The notes under the pieces: model-generated
The model's input: the letters and a program-made list of their open reading frames with translations, nothing else
Told to the model about the DNA's origin: nothing
Databases searched by the model: none
Source: Candidatus Binataceae bacterium
GTDB taxonomy: Bacteria; Desulfobacterota; Binatia; Binatales; Binataceae
Length of the DNA stretch: 64,000 nucleotides
Direction of reading: 5' to 3'
NCBI GenBank assembly: GCA_035650475.1
Contig: DASRHP010000001.1
Span: forward strand, 1-64,000
Shown: piece after piece, positions 1 to 7,570 of the stretch
How the letters are laid out: the number at the start of each line of letters is the position of its first letter
Numbering within the stretch: the stretch's first letter is position 1
Translations under genes and position numbers: made by a program

Positions 1-274
1 GGGAAAGCCCGCAGCGGGCAAAATACTGGAGATACTCAATTGAATCTGTGGAGTGTCAAAAACGCCGGCCAGACCGGCCTTGACCGGGCCACGCACCCGT
101 TTTCTCTACTTCGACCTGGTACGCTTTTGCGGGGCATCTCATTCGCGTGACGGACTCTACCTCAAAACGCGGGGATCTTCGGGGGGCAGGCCACTGCACC
201 GAGCCGAATGTCGACTAAAATCGAATAGCCAACAGGTCGCTCCCTCAAACCTTACGTGGCAGATAGCCGCCCCA
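1..274. other. left-edge flank, no recognisable gene
   Basis: No open frame here looks like a protein; the frames on the plus strand are short and of unlikely composition. A small perfect inverted repeat (GCCCG/CGGGC with a 3-nt loop) sits at 7-19. Read on the minus strand it is followed by TTT, so it could be a weak terminator about 250 nt beyond the helicase stop, but the stem is only 5 bp. The base composition is like that of the neighbouring island genes. Confidence 0.4.
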
Positions 275-1828
275 TCACCGGAGCGCTTCAACTAGATGAA
301 GACTTGGGCCGCTCCCAATCAGTGAGCGGGCGAGTTTGGCGGGTGGTGCGGAAGTTGGCCATAGTTTCTCGTCGGCTAAGAAGTGTATCCGGCGCAACAG
401 CCGATTTACGCGCTCTTCTTCAACGCTGCCGGGAACGATGACATGGGCTACTCGAACGTTCGAGTTGAAGCCCAGCCTTCCTTTGCGACGCGTCAGCCGC
501 CCGACTCGCTGGAACAAGCGAAGCGGCGACCAAGGCAGCTCGTAGTGTACGAGCAACTTGCACGCCCACTGCAGGTCGACGCCCTCTGAAAGGACATCTG
601 TGGCCACAAGAATATATGGAGGCGTTGCTCGCCTGTTAAAGTCATCCGTCACCGAATCGACGTCTTCTGCATCGACATTAGTCTTGGCGGTGTCATCGCC
701 AAGTCGCTTGTTAAGTGTTTCGACCAAACCCAACGCTACGCCGCGGTGCGCACAGAAGACCAGCCCTTTGGATTTTCGAGTAAGCACCAGACCTTCCTTC
801 GTAGGAGCCACCACGCCTTCGCACTCGAGCACCTTCAGCAGTCTAGCCAAACGCGGATGCTCGGAAAGATAGCACCATGCGGGCCGGCGCCTTTTGCCGT
901 TGCTAACGACGTGGATAATCTTGTACGGCATTCCGAAGCTCTTACGCCGGCCTGCTTGTGCGCGGCTCAATCGGTGCATTTGCTTGTGGGGGTCCCATAT
1001 AGTCCGCACCAGCCCAACCGCCCGTGCGTACTCAAGGGACCATTGGTCGTCATTGATTCCGCTATGAACGAGACGCAACTCGTCGTTCGTAGGACCGGCA
1101 ACCGTTTGGTTGGCACCGCGTGGCAGCTTCCAGTGGAACCGGCCAGCTGCGAGCTTCCTCAACTTGATGCGCGCCGCAATCTCGAAGAACTGGCCATCGA
1201 TTTCTTCGCGGCGACCCATGAAGCCTTGGATGATCGTCAGAGCTCGCTTAATCGCAATCGCGATGCGTTCGCGGAACAATTCCTCGTCGTAGGGCTCTGA
1301 ATCAATCGCTTCTTCCTCCTCAAGGACCGGATTCACCGGGGTGGCGGACACAAAGAACAGGTCCTTTATTATTTGATGACCGCCCACATACCATGGGCGA
1401 CGGCTCGGTTCTTTGGCGACCCAACGCTCGCACTGTTCGATGATCTTATGGGTGGAGCGGTGCCATTCGTCGAGAACCACGTAATGCCAACGACCCTTCT
1501 GTTGCCTGGCCAACAATCGGTAGGTTCGATAAGTTGGGATTCTGATTCCCTCACGGGTTAAAACACGATGAAGTCGCCTGAACGACATGCTCCGGATCTG
1601 CTCTTCGTTTAGGTCCTGAACAAGTCCACGATCACCGGCGAGCAGCAATAATTCTCGCAGCCAAACTTTTTGAATGTGGTGGTTTGGCCCGACGATTAGT
1701 GTGCGCTTTAATCGAGAATTGCACGCAGCCACGCGCCACCCGGTCCCGTGAAGTATCTTCCTGAGGACGAGTTGGGTCTTGCCAGCGCCCATCGGCAGAG
1801 AGACAAGATAGGCGTTACGCACCGTCAA
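275..1828 (-). CDS. SF2 DEAD/DEAH-type helicase of a putative defence module
   Basis: This 517-aa protein is a superfamily 2 helicase/translocase. Visible motifs in order are Walker A GAGKT (residues 14-18), motif II DEWH (120-123), motif III SATP (161-164), a motif IV-like LVFCAHRG, motif V around VATDVLSEGVDL and motif VI QRVGRLTR near residue 460. The N-terminus is very short: the P-loop lies only 13 residues from the start. The first possible start is TTG at 1828, inside the last codons of the upstream PLD gene; GTG at 1822 is an alternative. No clear Shine-Dalgarno is seen, so translation is probably coupled to the PLD gene. I see no nuclease domain in this chain, so the PLD partner would supply it. 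Helicase function is well supported; the role in phage defence is inferred from context. Confidence 0.8.
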   Translation of the reverse strand: MTVRNAYLVSLPMGAGKTQLVLRKILHGTGWRVAACNSRLKRTLIVGPNHHIQKVWLRELLLLAGDRGLVQDLNEEQIRSMSFRRLHRVLTREGIRIPTYRTYRLLARQQKGRWHYVVLDEWHRSTHKIIEQCERWVAKEPSRRPWYVGGHQIIKDLFFVSATPVNPVLEEEEAIDSEPYDEELFRERIAIAIKRALTIIQGFMGRREEIDGQFFEIAARIKLRKLAAGRFHWKLPRGANQTVAGPTNDELRLVHSGINDDQWSLEYARAVGLVRTIWDPHKQMHRLSRAQAGRRKSFGMPYKIIHVVSNGKRRRPAWCYLSEHPRLARLLKVLECEGVVAPTKEGLVLTRKSKGLVFCAHRGVALGLVETLNKRLGDDTAKTNVDAEDVDSVTDDFNRRATPPYILVATDVLSEGVDLQWACKLLVHYELPWSPLRLFQRVGRLTRRKGRLGFNSNVRVAHVIVPGSVEEERVNRLLRRIHFLADEKLWPTSAPPAKLARSLIGSGPSLHLVEALR

Positions 1829-3329
1829 GCCGCCGGAGTTTCGGAGCCAGGTCTATACACCAAGACGGGATAGCGGTCGCCGCGAGGTTTGGGCTGAGTC
1901 CAGCGAGCCAGGCTTGCCACTCAAGCTCTTGATGGCCGAGTTTCGGATTGTCGTAAGAAGTTCTCCTCGCCGCCCGCACGTCGGTGTAGGTTGGTATAGT
2001 TGTTTTCGAGATCTTTCTTTTGCCGTTGACCTTTTCCAGAGCCTTTCGAAACTCAACCAATCGATCCGAGTTCATTTCTAGAATGGCCCAAAGGCTTGCA
2101 CAGTCGAGCTCTCTGACCCAAACGTCTTTGCCCTGGCGACACCCACGCACCTCAACTGGTGGCGCTAACAGGTGCTCAGCGAGCCGCAGTTGATTTGTGT
2201 GAGATTGGAAGCGCAGGCGCTCCGCAGCACGGACCCTGAGCGGCGCGGGACGGGGTTCTGTTTTCGACACAACGACAACTTGGCGAGCGCCGGCGAGTGA
2301 GCCCTTGAGGCGAATTTCCGCCCGCCCATCCACCATGACGATATCCGCCGTGGCAGGCCCGTCGATCGCTAGCTGCCGACGTTCGCTCCAGTTTTCCATC
2401 AGGTCATCGTCCTCGTCTGGGTCGCCCGGCTGCTCCGGTGCACGAAGAGTTCGATAATCCTCACGCGGAAATCCCCGAAGCAGCGTCGATAATTTCAGTC
2501 TACCGCGACGCACGACTACAACGGTTTCGTGATTAAGAAATTTCCCGATGCCCAGAGCTTGACCAGTCAAGTTCGTCGATCCGAGGACGAGCAGCCCTTG
2601 TGTTTCTATCAACTTGGCGTGGATGCTCGTTCCATCGCGGCGAGCGCCCGTCCAGACTTTCGGAACCTGTTCGCGGGCTATCGTTGTTGGGCACAGCGTT
2701 TTGATGGCAGTCTCTGATACGAAGGGTGCAGCACAGCCGATGGGTTCCTGGCCGTCGAGAAGTTCTTTGAGCACATCGATCACCAGCAAGCGACGGTTCT
2801 GAAGTTTCGCCGGCGCGCCATTACGAGCATCCAAGACAAAGCTTCCGCACTCCAGCCTCTGTCGGATCAGCCCGCGCTTTTTAAATAGCAAGTTGCTTTT
2901 CATCCAGCCGATCTGATTGAGCGGAATCGACGAGTTGGGCCACCACGGAAACGTCTCGAAAGTCTGGTAACGCTTGTCGAGGTGATAGCGTGTTACGTTG
3001 AGCGATGGAGCCGCAAGTGTCTGGCAGCGAAGTGGACGACGCTTAACCGCAAGCCAAATCTTGCTGTGGAATACCGGACAACTGTTCGCGACCGGCCGGT
3101 GTCCCGTGATCTCAACCGCGACGATTAGCGAGTTCGGGTAGTGCTGGCGCAAGAACCCGGGCGCGTGATGCTTCATGACATCGTGAAGGACCACGATCCG
3201 CTGATGCGCGGGGACCCGATGAGTGCGTAATAGTTCGGCCAAGACCTGCTCGTCCAGGGAGAACGTCGTGAAGAGGAGCGCATCGCAACCAGCTGTTGCT
3301 TTAAAGAACGACTCAATGGGCAACGGCAC
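1815..3329 (-). CDS. bilobed phospholipase D-fold protein, probable nuclease
   Basis: This 504-aa protein carries two HKD-type half sites. The first is FHSK (H88, K90) with SLNVT (S109-T113). The second is IHAK (H237, K239) with GSTNLTG (250-256). Two half sites in one chain fit a complete PLD active site, as in PLD-family nucleases and in DrmC-type defence proteins. There is no signal peptide, so it should act in the cytosol. The start is GTG at 3329, 2 nt after the stop of the 307-aa gene, and the 3' end overlaps the helicase by 14 nt. The three genes therefore look co-translated. The C-terminal ~200 residues are not recognised and contain an acidic stretch near residue 310 (PDEDDDLMEN). 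It could cleave nucleic acid or lipid; the helicase neighbour favours nucleic acid. Confidence 0.75.
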   Translation of the reverse strand: MPLPIESFFKATAGCDALLFTTFSLDEQVLAELLRTHRVPAHQRIVVLHDVMKHHAPGFLRQHYPNSLIVAVEITGHRPVANSCPVFHSKIWLAVKRRPLRCQTLAAPSLNVTRYHLDKRYQTFETFPWWPNSSIPLNQIGWMKSNLLFKKRGLIRQRLECGSFVLDARNGAPAKLQNRRLLVIDVLKELLDGQEPIGCAAPFVSETAIKTLCPTTIAREQVPKVWTGARRDGTSIHAKLIETQGLLVLGSTNLTGQALGIGKFLNHETVVVVRRGRLKLSTLLRGFPREDYRTLRAPEQPGDPDEDDDLMENWSERRQLAIDGPATADIVMVDGRAEIRLKGSLAGARQVVVVSKTEPRPAPLRVRAAERLRFQSHTNQLRLAEHLLAPPVEVRGCRQGKDVWVRELDCASLWAILEMNSDRLVEFRKALEKVNGKRKISKTTIPTYTDVRAARRTSYDNPKLGHQELEWQAWLAGLSPNLAATAIPSWCIDLAPKLRRLDGA

Positions 3330-3331
3330 AG

Positions 3332-4255
3332 CTATTTCGTCCCGGCAGGTGTGTGTGCGATGTATAGGTTGTAAAATACATGGAACCCGAGGCCAGCTAG
3401 GACGATCCCATTCTCCGCGCGCGTTCGGCGATGCAACTGCTCAAGTGCAGGCTTCTCAACGGAAGCCTGCACCAACGGGAGAAAGCGCCGGTACGGTTTG
3501 AAATCGCGCGATGGTTGCGCCAATACGCGTGACAAGAGTTTCGCCCAATCTGTAACCGGGATGAAGGATGGAATCCCTTCCACGCGAGACGCAATGCCAT
3601 ATACGCAGCGCAAGAACGCGTAGCAAAATGCTCCGCGCCGGAGCATACTGTCGTATTTTGTACGCTTCAAAAGCGCGGTGAGCGCTCGGTCAACAACGCT
3701 TGAATCGTCCTGATTCTTTGAAAGGTGGTCGAGAAGCTTCGCGAACTCCCTACCCGGTCGGGCCATTGAAACGCGCAATGCTTTTCGCCATTCAGTGGCA
3801 TGATCTGTGAAGAACTTAGGACTTCCGCGATATCGCAGGCGCGTTCGCAGTAGGGCCTGTAAGTTTGACAACTTTTTCTCTTGCGCAGAGATCACCTTTT
3901 TGTACAAGCTGCGGTACGCATTGAAGGTGCTGATCCTGGTCGGACCAAACTCCCGCGTATATAGTCCTTGTTTCTGATAGTCGCGTTGCCGCCGGTGGAT
4001 TGCTCTCAGCTTCTTTTCCACTACCGCTTTGTTGCGCTCGTCACGAAGTTCGTGCGCGACCAACAGATACGGCCAGAAGCGAACACCTGTTTGCACTGTA
4101 GGAAATATACTACCGCTGAGTTCAAGTACGCCGATCGCTTTGCGCATCTCGGCAGGGTCATACTTCCCGAACATCGATCGCCCGCGCGCTGGTCGCAGCT
4201 CCGGACAATTGAGAGAGTTCGCGCTGCCGAAATTATCTACGCTGATGCCGGACAT
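3332..4255 (-). CDS. uncharacterised 307-aa protein of the PLD-helicase module
   Basis: I do not recognise this protein. It is basic and probably mostly helical. The N-terminal third has a hydrophobic stretch around FPTVQTGVRFWPYLLVAHEL, followed by a Lys/Arg-rich segment (residues ~80-140). The ATG at 4255 has a good ribosome site (GAAGGGGG). The gene ends 2 nt before the PLD start, so it belongs to the same transcript. The motif around 'FP..QT..RF' with an aliphatic run recalls DUF6361-type proteins that I remember beside PLD/helicase pairs; this is a memory-based guess and not a domain assignment. A sensor, adaptor or effector role is possible. Function unknown. Confidence 0.6.
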   Translation of the reverse strand: MSGISVDNFGSANSLNCPELRPARGRSMFGKYDPAEMRKAIGVLELSGSIFPTVQTGVRFWPYLLVAHELRDERNKAVVEKKLRAIHRRQRDYQKQGLYTREFGPTRISTFNAYRSLYKKVISAQEKKLSNLQALLRTRLRYRGSPKFFTDHATEWRKALRVSMARPGREFAKLLDHLSKNQDDSSVVDRALTALLKRTKYDSMLRRGAFCYAFLRCVYGIASRVEGIPSFIPVTDWAKLLSRVLAQPSRDFKPYRRFLPLVQASVEKPALEQLHRRTRAENGIVLAGLGFHVFYNLYIAHTPAGTK

Positions 4256-4272
4256 CGGCGGTCCCCTTCTGC

Positions 4273-5019
4273 TTAAGAATTCACTGCGCCTTTCGGATGG
4301 GTTTTCGTTTCCGTGAAAAGATCGTCCAGCGATCGCGCGACCCTATAGCGCGCCGGGTTGTCGCCGACCGCCAGCGCCTTGAAATGCGCTTTGCCGCATT
4401 CGATCTTGGCGCCTTCCGTGCTGCGAAGATCGTCTTTGAACAGGCTACCCTTGGTTTCCACCACTAGATAGAGACGCTCCATGCCGTCCTGCTCGATGAG
4501 AACCGCCCAGTCGGGATTGTAGCTGCCTAGCGGTGTGGGGACTTTGAACCATCCGGGGAGCTTCGCATAGAGCTTCACCGCTTCGTTTTTCTCCAAGTCC
4601 TCGGCGAAGCCGCGCTCGATCCCTTCGGAGTCGTAAACGACGCGCTCGTGAACTGATTTTGTTGCCACCATGCTCTGCTTCAGGTAGCCGCTCAGCTCTT
4701 CTTGCGCGAACAGCTCCTGCGCATAGTATTCCTGATCACCGATGCGCTGGTACTTGATGCCGTCCACAAGCGCGAGGCGCTTTGCGCGATTGATCGCTTC
4801 GGCCGCCAGCTCGATGAATTGTTGCGGATTGCGCTTGAAGTCGTCCAGCCGCTCGCTCTTGATCAGGATGTATGCGATGCTCTTGCGGGTCAGTTGCGTC
4901 CGGTCCTGCAAGTCCGTGAGAAGGTCGGGCAGCTCGATGTCGGCCTCATCCAGCCGGGTAGCTCGGACTTGAACTTCAGAAGAACCAGCCACTCTTGCCC
5001 GCCCCCCCTGATGTCGCAA
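4273..5019 (-). pseudogene. res: C-terminal remnant of type III restriction endonuclease Res
   Basis: The reading frame matches the C-terminal ~240 residues of type III restriction subunits, which are usually 900-1000 aa. Family-typical stretches are visible: IELPDLLTDLQDRTQLTR, NPQQFIELA, YYAQELF, KSVHERVVYDS and the nuclease core NPDWAVLIE...VVETKG, a PD-(D/E)xK site (D of PDWAV, E and K of ETK). The helicase part and the mod methyltransferase are absent. Homology starts at about SEVQVRATRLDEAD; the nearest start codons before it are TTG/GTG in unrelated sequence, next to a run of seven C at about 5002-5008. The fragment could still be translated, but without its motor it is most likely a relic left at the island border. 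Confidence 0.8.
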
Positions 5020-5057
5020 GAAGCGAGTGAGATTAGCGATGGGGAAAATGCGCTCTG

Positions 5058-5082
5058 ATAAAATAGCGCAAAGTCGGCGCTA
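5058..5082 (-). terminator. probable intrinsic terminator after the VOC gene
   Basis: Read on the minus strand, TAGCGC pairs with GCGCTA across a 7-nt loop (5082 to 5064) and is followed by TTTTAT. It lies about 110 nt past the VOC stop and so could end the methyltransferase-cupredoxin-VOC transcript just before the island. The stem is short (6 bp). Confidence 0.45.
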
Positions 5083-5192
5083 AAAGAAGGCGAAGATCCA
5101 TTCCCTCATGACACCGCCTCAATAGGCTGTGCTGCGCCGAAATATACAGACGCGCCCGCATAAACGCGCCGCCGCTCGTTGCGACGCCGCGT

Positions 5193-5573
5193 CTACGGCT
5201 TGCGGTCGAAGATGAAGAGCGGGACCTGGTTGGCGACTTTGGGGTCGATCGCGAGGATGCGCCGACCGGCTTCGACGCGCAGCGCCGGCGGCCGGATTCC
5301 CGCCTTGCCCAGCGCCGCTGCGACCCGCTCGACGTCTTCCGCTTCCAGCCATATCGCGGCCAGCCCCTCGCCGGTGGCGGCAATCGTCGCCGCGGCGGCC
5401 GGGTCCGCAAGCAGCCGAATCTCCGCGTCGCCAATCTTCAGCGTCGCGGCTTCGCCGCTTGAGCCGTCCTTGAGTTCAAAGCCGAAATTGCGCTGGTAGA
5501 TCGAAACCGCGTCGGCGAGGTCGGCGGTCGCGACCTCGAGCCTGTCGAAGCGTTTGAGCAATTCCTTTTCCAC
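5193..5573 (-). CDS. VOC (glyoxalase/dioxygenase fold) protein
   Basis: A single vicinal-oxygen-chelate domain of about 126 aa. It opens with FDRLEVATADLADAVSIYQR, the usual beta-alpha pattern in which the first strand enters the helix carrying the conserved YxxxFGF element (YQRNFGFEL), and has a matching second half (GLAAIWLEAEDVERVAAAL). The metal ligands of glyoxalase I are not all obvious, so the substrate is unknown. I chose GTG at 5573, which gives exactly one VOC domain. A longer frame from TTG at 5669 would add 32 low-complexity residues and overlap the preceding gene. It lies downstream of the cupredoxin-like gene on the same strand. Confidence 0.65.
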   Translation of the reverse strand: MEKELLKRFDRLEVATADLADAVSIYQRNFGFELKDGSSGEAATLKIGDAEIRLLADPAAAATIAATGEGLAAIWLEAEDVERVAAALGKAGIRPPALRVEAGRRILAIDPKVANQVPLFIFDRKP

Positions 5574-5637
5574 CGGTTGTTGTCTTGGCGCCGCGCTGTC
5601 GCCGTCATCTGCGAAATCGCTCGGCGCCGTCGCAGCT

Positions 5638-6384
5638 CTATTTCTTGTCGAGGCCCATCGTGAAGTCAATGCTGACCGTCTTGCCCGGCTCGACGATGAC
5701 CTTGTGCGTCCGGGTGCCGAGCTTCTCCTGCCACGCGGTGAGCGTGTACGTGCCGGGCGGCACGTCCTTGATCGTGAAACTGCCGTCGGCGCCGGTCACC
5801 GCGTAGTACGGATTGCCCGCGACGAACCAGTATCCGTGCATCCAGCCGTGCGCGTCGCAGCTGACGTGGACAATCTCGGGTTCGTTCAAGGTGACCGCGA
5901 TGATCTTCTTGAAACCCGGCTGCGCCATGTCGAGCGGCGGGTTGCGCCGCGATTCGGTGCGGACGCTGTGCAAAATGCCGTCGGAGTTAACGACGTCGAC
6001 CGTGCTGCGGGCCGGAAAAGCGAGCACATGCGGCACGTACTCGCATCCCTTCTGGTCGAACTTGACGCCTTTTTGCGGGGTCAGCGGAGCGCCCTTTTCG
6101 ATGTCCGAGATGCTCACGACGGCGTTGGCAATCCCGCCCGCGGCGTCCACAACCAGGCTCTCGTCGTAGTGCTGCACGGCGCCGCATACGTCGCGGTCCT
6201 TGCTGATTTCGACCGGCGCGCGCGCGGGAGGCGCGCCGTCGAAGCTGACCTTGCCGGTGATCGTGCCGCCATCCTTGACGGCTTCGGCCCGGTAGGCGCG
6301 GGCCGGCGCCGCCGTCACGGCAATCCAGGCCGGCGCCGCCGTCGCGGCGCACATCAGGGCTGCGAGGAAAATACGGAATCTCAT
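5638..6384 (-). CDS. secreted cupredoxin-like protein with carboxypeptidase-regulatory-like domain
   Basis: A 248-aa exported protein. An N-terminal signal peptide (hydrophobic 5-29, cleavage near ARA) is followed by a cupredoxin-like domain and a C-terminal beta-sandwich (GADGSFTIKDVPPGTYTLTAW) of the carboxypeptidase-regulatory type. Likely copper ligands are the His of DGILHS and the Cys/His of VSCDAHGWMHG; Met in the last motif could be the axial ligand. This architecture is common in periplasmic or surface blue-copper proteins, including those annotated as methylamine-utilisation-like. Two further Cys (DVCGAV and KGCEYV) may form a disulfide. Electron transfer or metal binding is inferred, with no redox partner next door. 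Confidence 0.65.
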   Translation of the reverse strand: MRFRIFLAALMCAATAAPAWIAVTAAPARAYRAEAVKDGGTITGKVSFDGAPPARAPVEISKDRDVCGAVQHYDESLVVDAAGGIANAVVSISDIEKGAPLTPQKGVKFDQKGCEYVPHVLAFPARSTVDVVNSDGILHSVRTESRRNPPLDMAQPGFKKIIAVTLNEPEIVHVSCDAHGWMHGYWFVAGNPYYAVTGADGSFTIKDVPPGTYTLTAWQEKLGTRTHKVIVEPGKTVSIDFTMGLDKK

Positions 6385-6490
6385 GGAGAATTAGACGGCG
6401 CGGGCGGCGAAACTATTGAGCATAACTGCGCGGCGCCGACCGCTTCTGCCGCGGCGTATGTGGCTGGCGACGCCGAAAGCGCGTGCCGGC

Positions 6491-7108
6491 TCAACCGAGC
6501 TTGGTCGCGATCACCAGCCGATGGACCGACAGTTTGGACAGGCGCTCGTTGCGCTCGACTCGGATGTTCTCGCCCTTGATGACGTCGCTCACGCGCAGCC
6601 GCGTCGTCCACCCAAGATGCTTGGTCACCGGATTGGCGAGCCAGACCAGCGAGTACAGCAGCGGGTTCTCGCTCGCGAAATGATTGACGTGCACGATCTT
6701 GCCGCCGGGCTTACACACCCGCACCATCTCGCGCATCATCCGCAGCGGATCGGGCACCACCGTCATCACGTGGAAGCTGAGCACCCAGTCGAAGTTGTTG
6801 TCGGGGAAATCGAGGTTGAGCGCGTCGCCCTGGCGGACCTCGATATGGTTCCATCCCTGCTCGCGGGTCTTCTTGACCGCCTGCGCGAGCATGTCGGCCG
6901 AAGGATCGATCCCGACGACGTGGACGTAGGCGGGATAGGCTTCGAGCGAGATGCCAGTGCCCACGCCGACCTCGAGTAGCTGTTGGTCGGGGCGCAGGTT
7001 GAGCGACTCGATTACCTCGTGTTCGTGATCGACGAAGACGCGGCCGAACGTGTGGTCGTAAAAACGCGCCAGATCGGAATAGACCCGGCTCTCATGCGGT
7101 TCGCCCAT
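6491..7108 (-). CDS. SAM-dependent methyltransferase, PmtA-like (phospholipid N-methyltransferase)
   Basis: A 205-aa class I methyltransferase. Motif I is LLEVGVGTGISLEAYP, followed by the acidic end of strand 2 (VVGIDPSADML), QGDALNLDFPDNNFDWV and a conserved VCKPGGKIVHVNHF. The N-terminal SDLARFYDHTFGRVF resembles the start of phosphatidylethanolamine N-methyltransferases of the PmtA type, which make phosphatidylcholine by three methylations. A ubiquinone/other small-molecule methyltransferase cannot be excluded. The ATG at 7108 has a GAGGTG ribosome site 7 nt upstream. A phosphatidylcholine synthase gene also occurs near 57.5 kb, which makes a lipid role more credible. Confidence 0.6.
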   Translation of the reverse strand: MGEPHESRVYSDLARFYDHTFGRVFVDHEHEVIESLNLRPDQQLLEVGVGTGISLEAYPAYVHVVGIDPSADMLAQAVKKTREQGWNHIEVRQGDALNLDFPDNNFDWVLSFHVMTVVPDPLRMMREMVRVCKPGGKIVHVNHFASENPLLYSLVWLANPVTKHLGWTTRLRVSDVIKGENIRVERNERLSKLSVHRLVIATKLG

Positions 7109-7207
7109 CAGTCACACCTCGCAGTTGTCCGCGGTGTGAACCCGGGCCGACCCGGCGCGGCGCGCGCGGTTCACCACCTCCCCCACCCCAGCGTCCCGTC
7201 CTGACCG

Positions 7208-7402
7208 TCAAGCGGCCGCGTTGATGCCCCGCGCCTGGCGCTTGAACGAAGCGATATCGCGTTTGCGGAAACGCCATTGCCGGCCCTTCTTGAAGGCCGG
7301 CAGGATACTGCGGCGCGCGAACTCGTTGACGGTGTCGGGGCTGAGATCCAACAGGAAGGCCACTTCCCTGGAGTTGAGGAGCACGTCGTCTTTGTCGGCC
7401 AT
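7208..7402 (-). CDS. small helix-turn-helix (excisionase/MerR-type) DNA-binding protein
   Basis: A 64-aa protein that is almost entirely one winged HTH of the HTH_17/excisionase type: LLNSREVAFLLDLSPDTVNEF then a wing with KKGRQWRFRKRDI. Such proteins are found as phage excisionases but also as host regulators. Nothing else phage-like is adjacent, so a chromosomal regulator is more likely. The ATG at 7402 gives the compact domain; an upstream in-frame start adds 48 residues of unlikely composition. It follows secD by about 170 nt. Confidence 0.6.
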   Translation of the reverse strand: MADKDDVLLNSREVAFLLDLSPDTVNEFARRSILPAFKKGRQWRFRKRDIASFKRQARGINAAA

Positions 7403-7570
7403 GGTCGTGCCGTTGGAACGCGATAAGCTCGCGGTTTGTAATACGGGCGCTTCCGTCAAGTCAAGGCGATTGTGACAAAACGCATCAGCCGCCGCTACGC
7501 CTGGGCGGAGCGCATGCCAATGCGGGTGATTTTTCCGCATTCTCACGTCGGTTAACGCCTCAAACTGCTA

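Noticed and set aside
275-5019. DISARM or a complete type III restriction-modification system
   Set aside because: No DUF1998 helicase DrmA, DrmB or methyltransferase is present, and Res is only a C-terminal fragment.
5033-5434. Arg-rich frame of 133 codons near the island border
   Set aside because: Out-of-frame shadow of the VOC gene; not a continuation of the Res remnant.
7208-7402. Excisionase as sign of a prophage or integrative element
   Set aside because: No integrase, att-like repeat or phage gene is nearby; the HTH protein sits among core genes.
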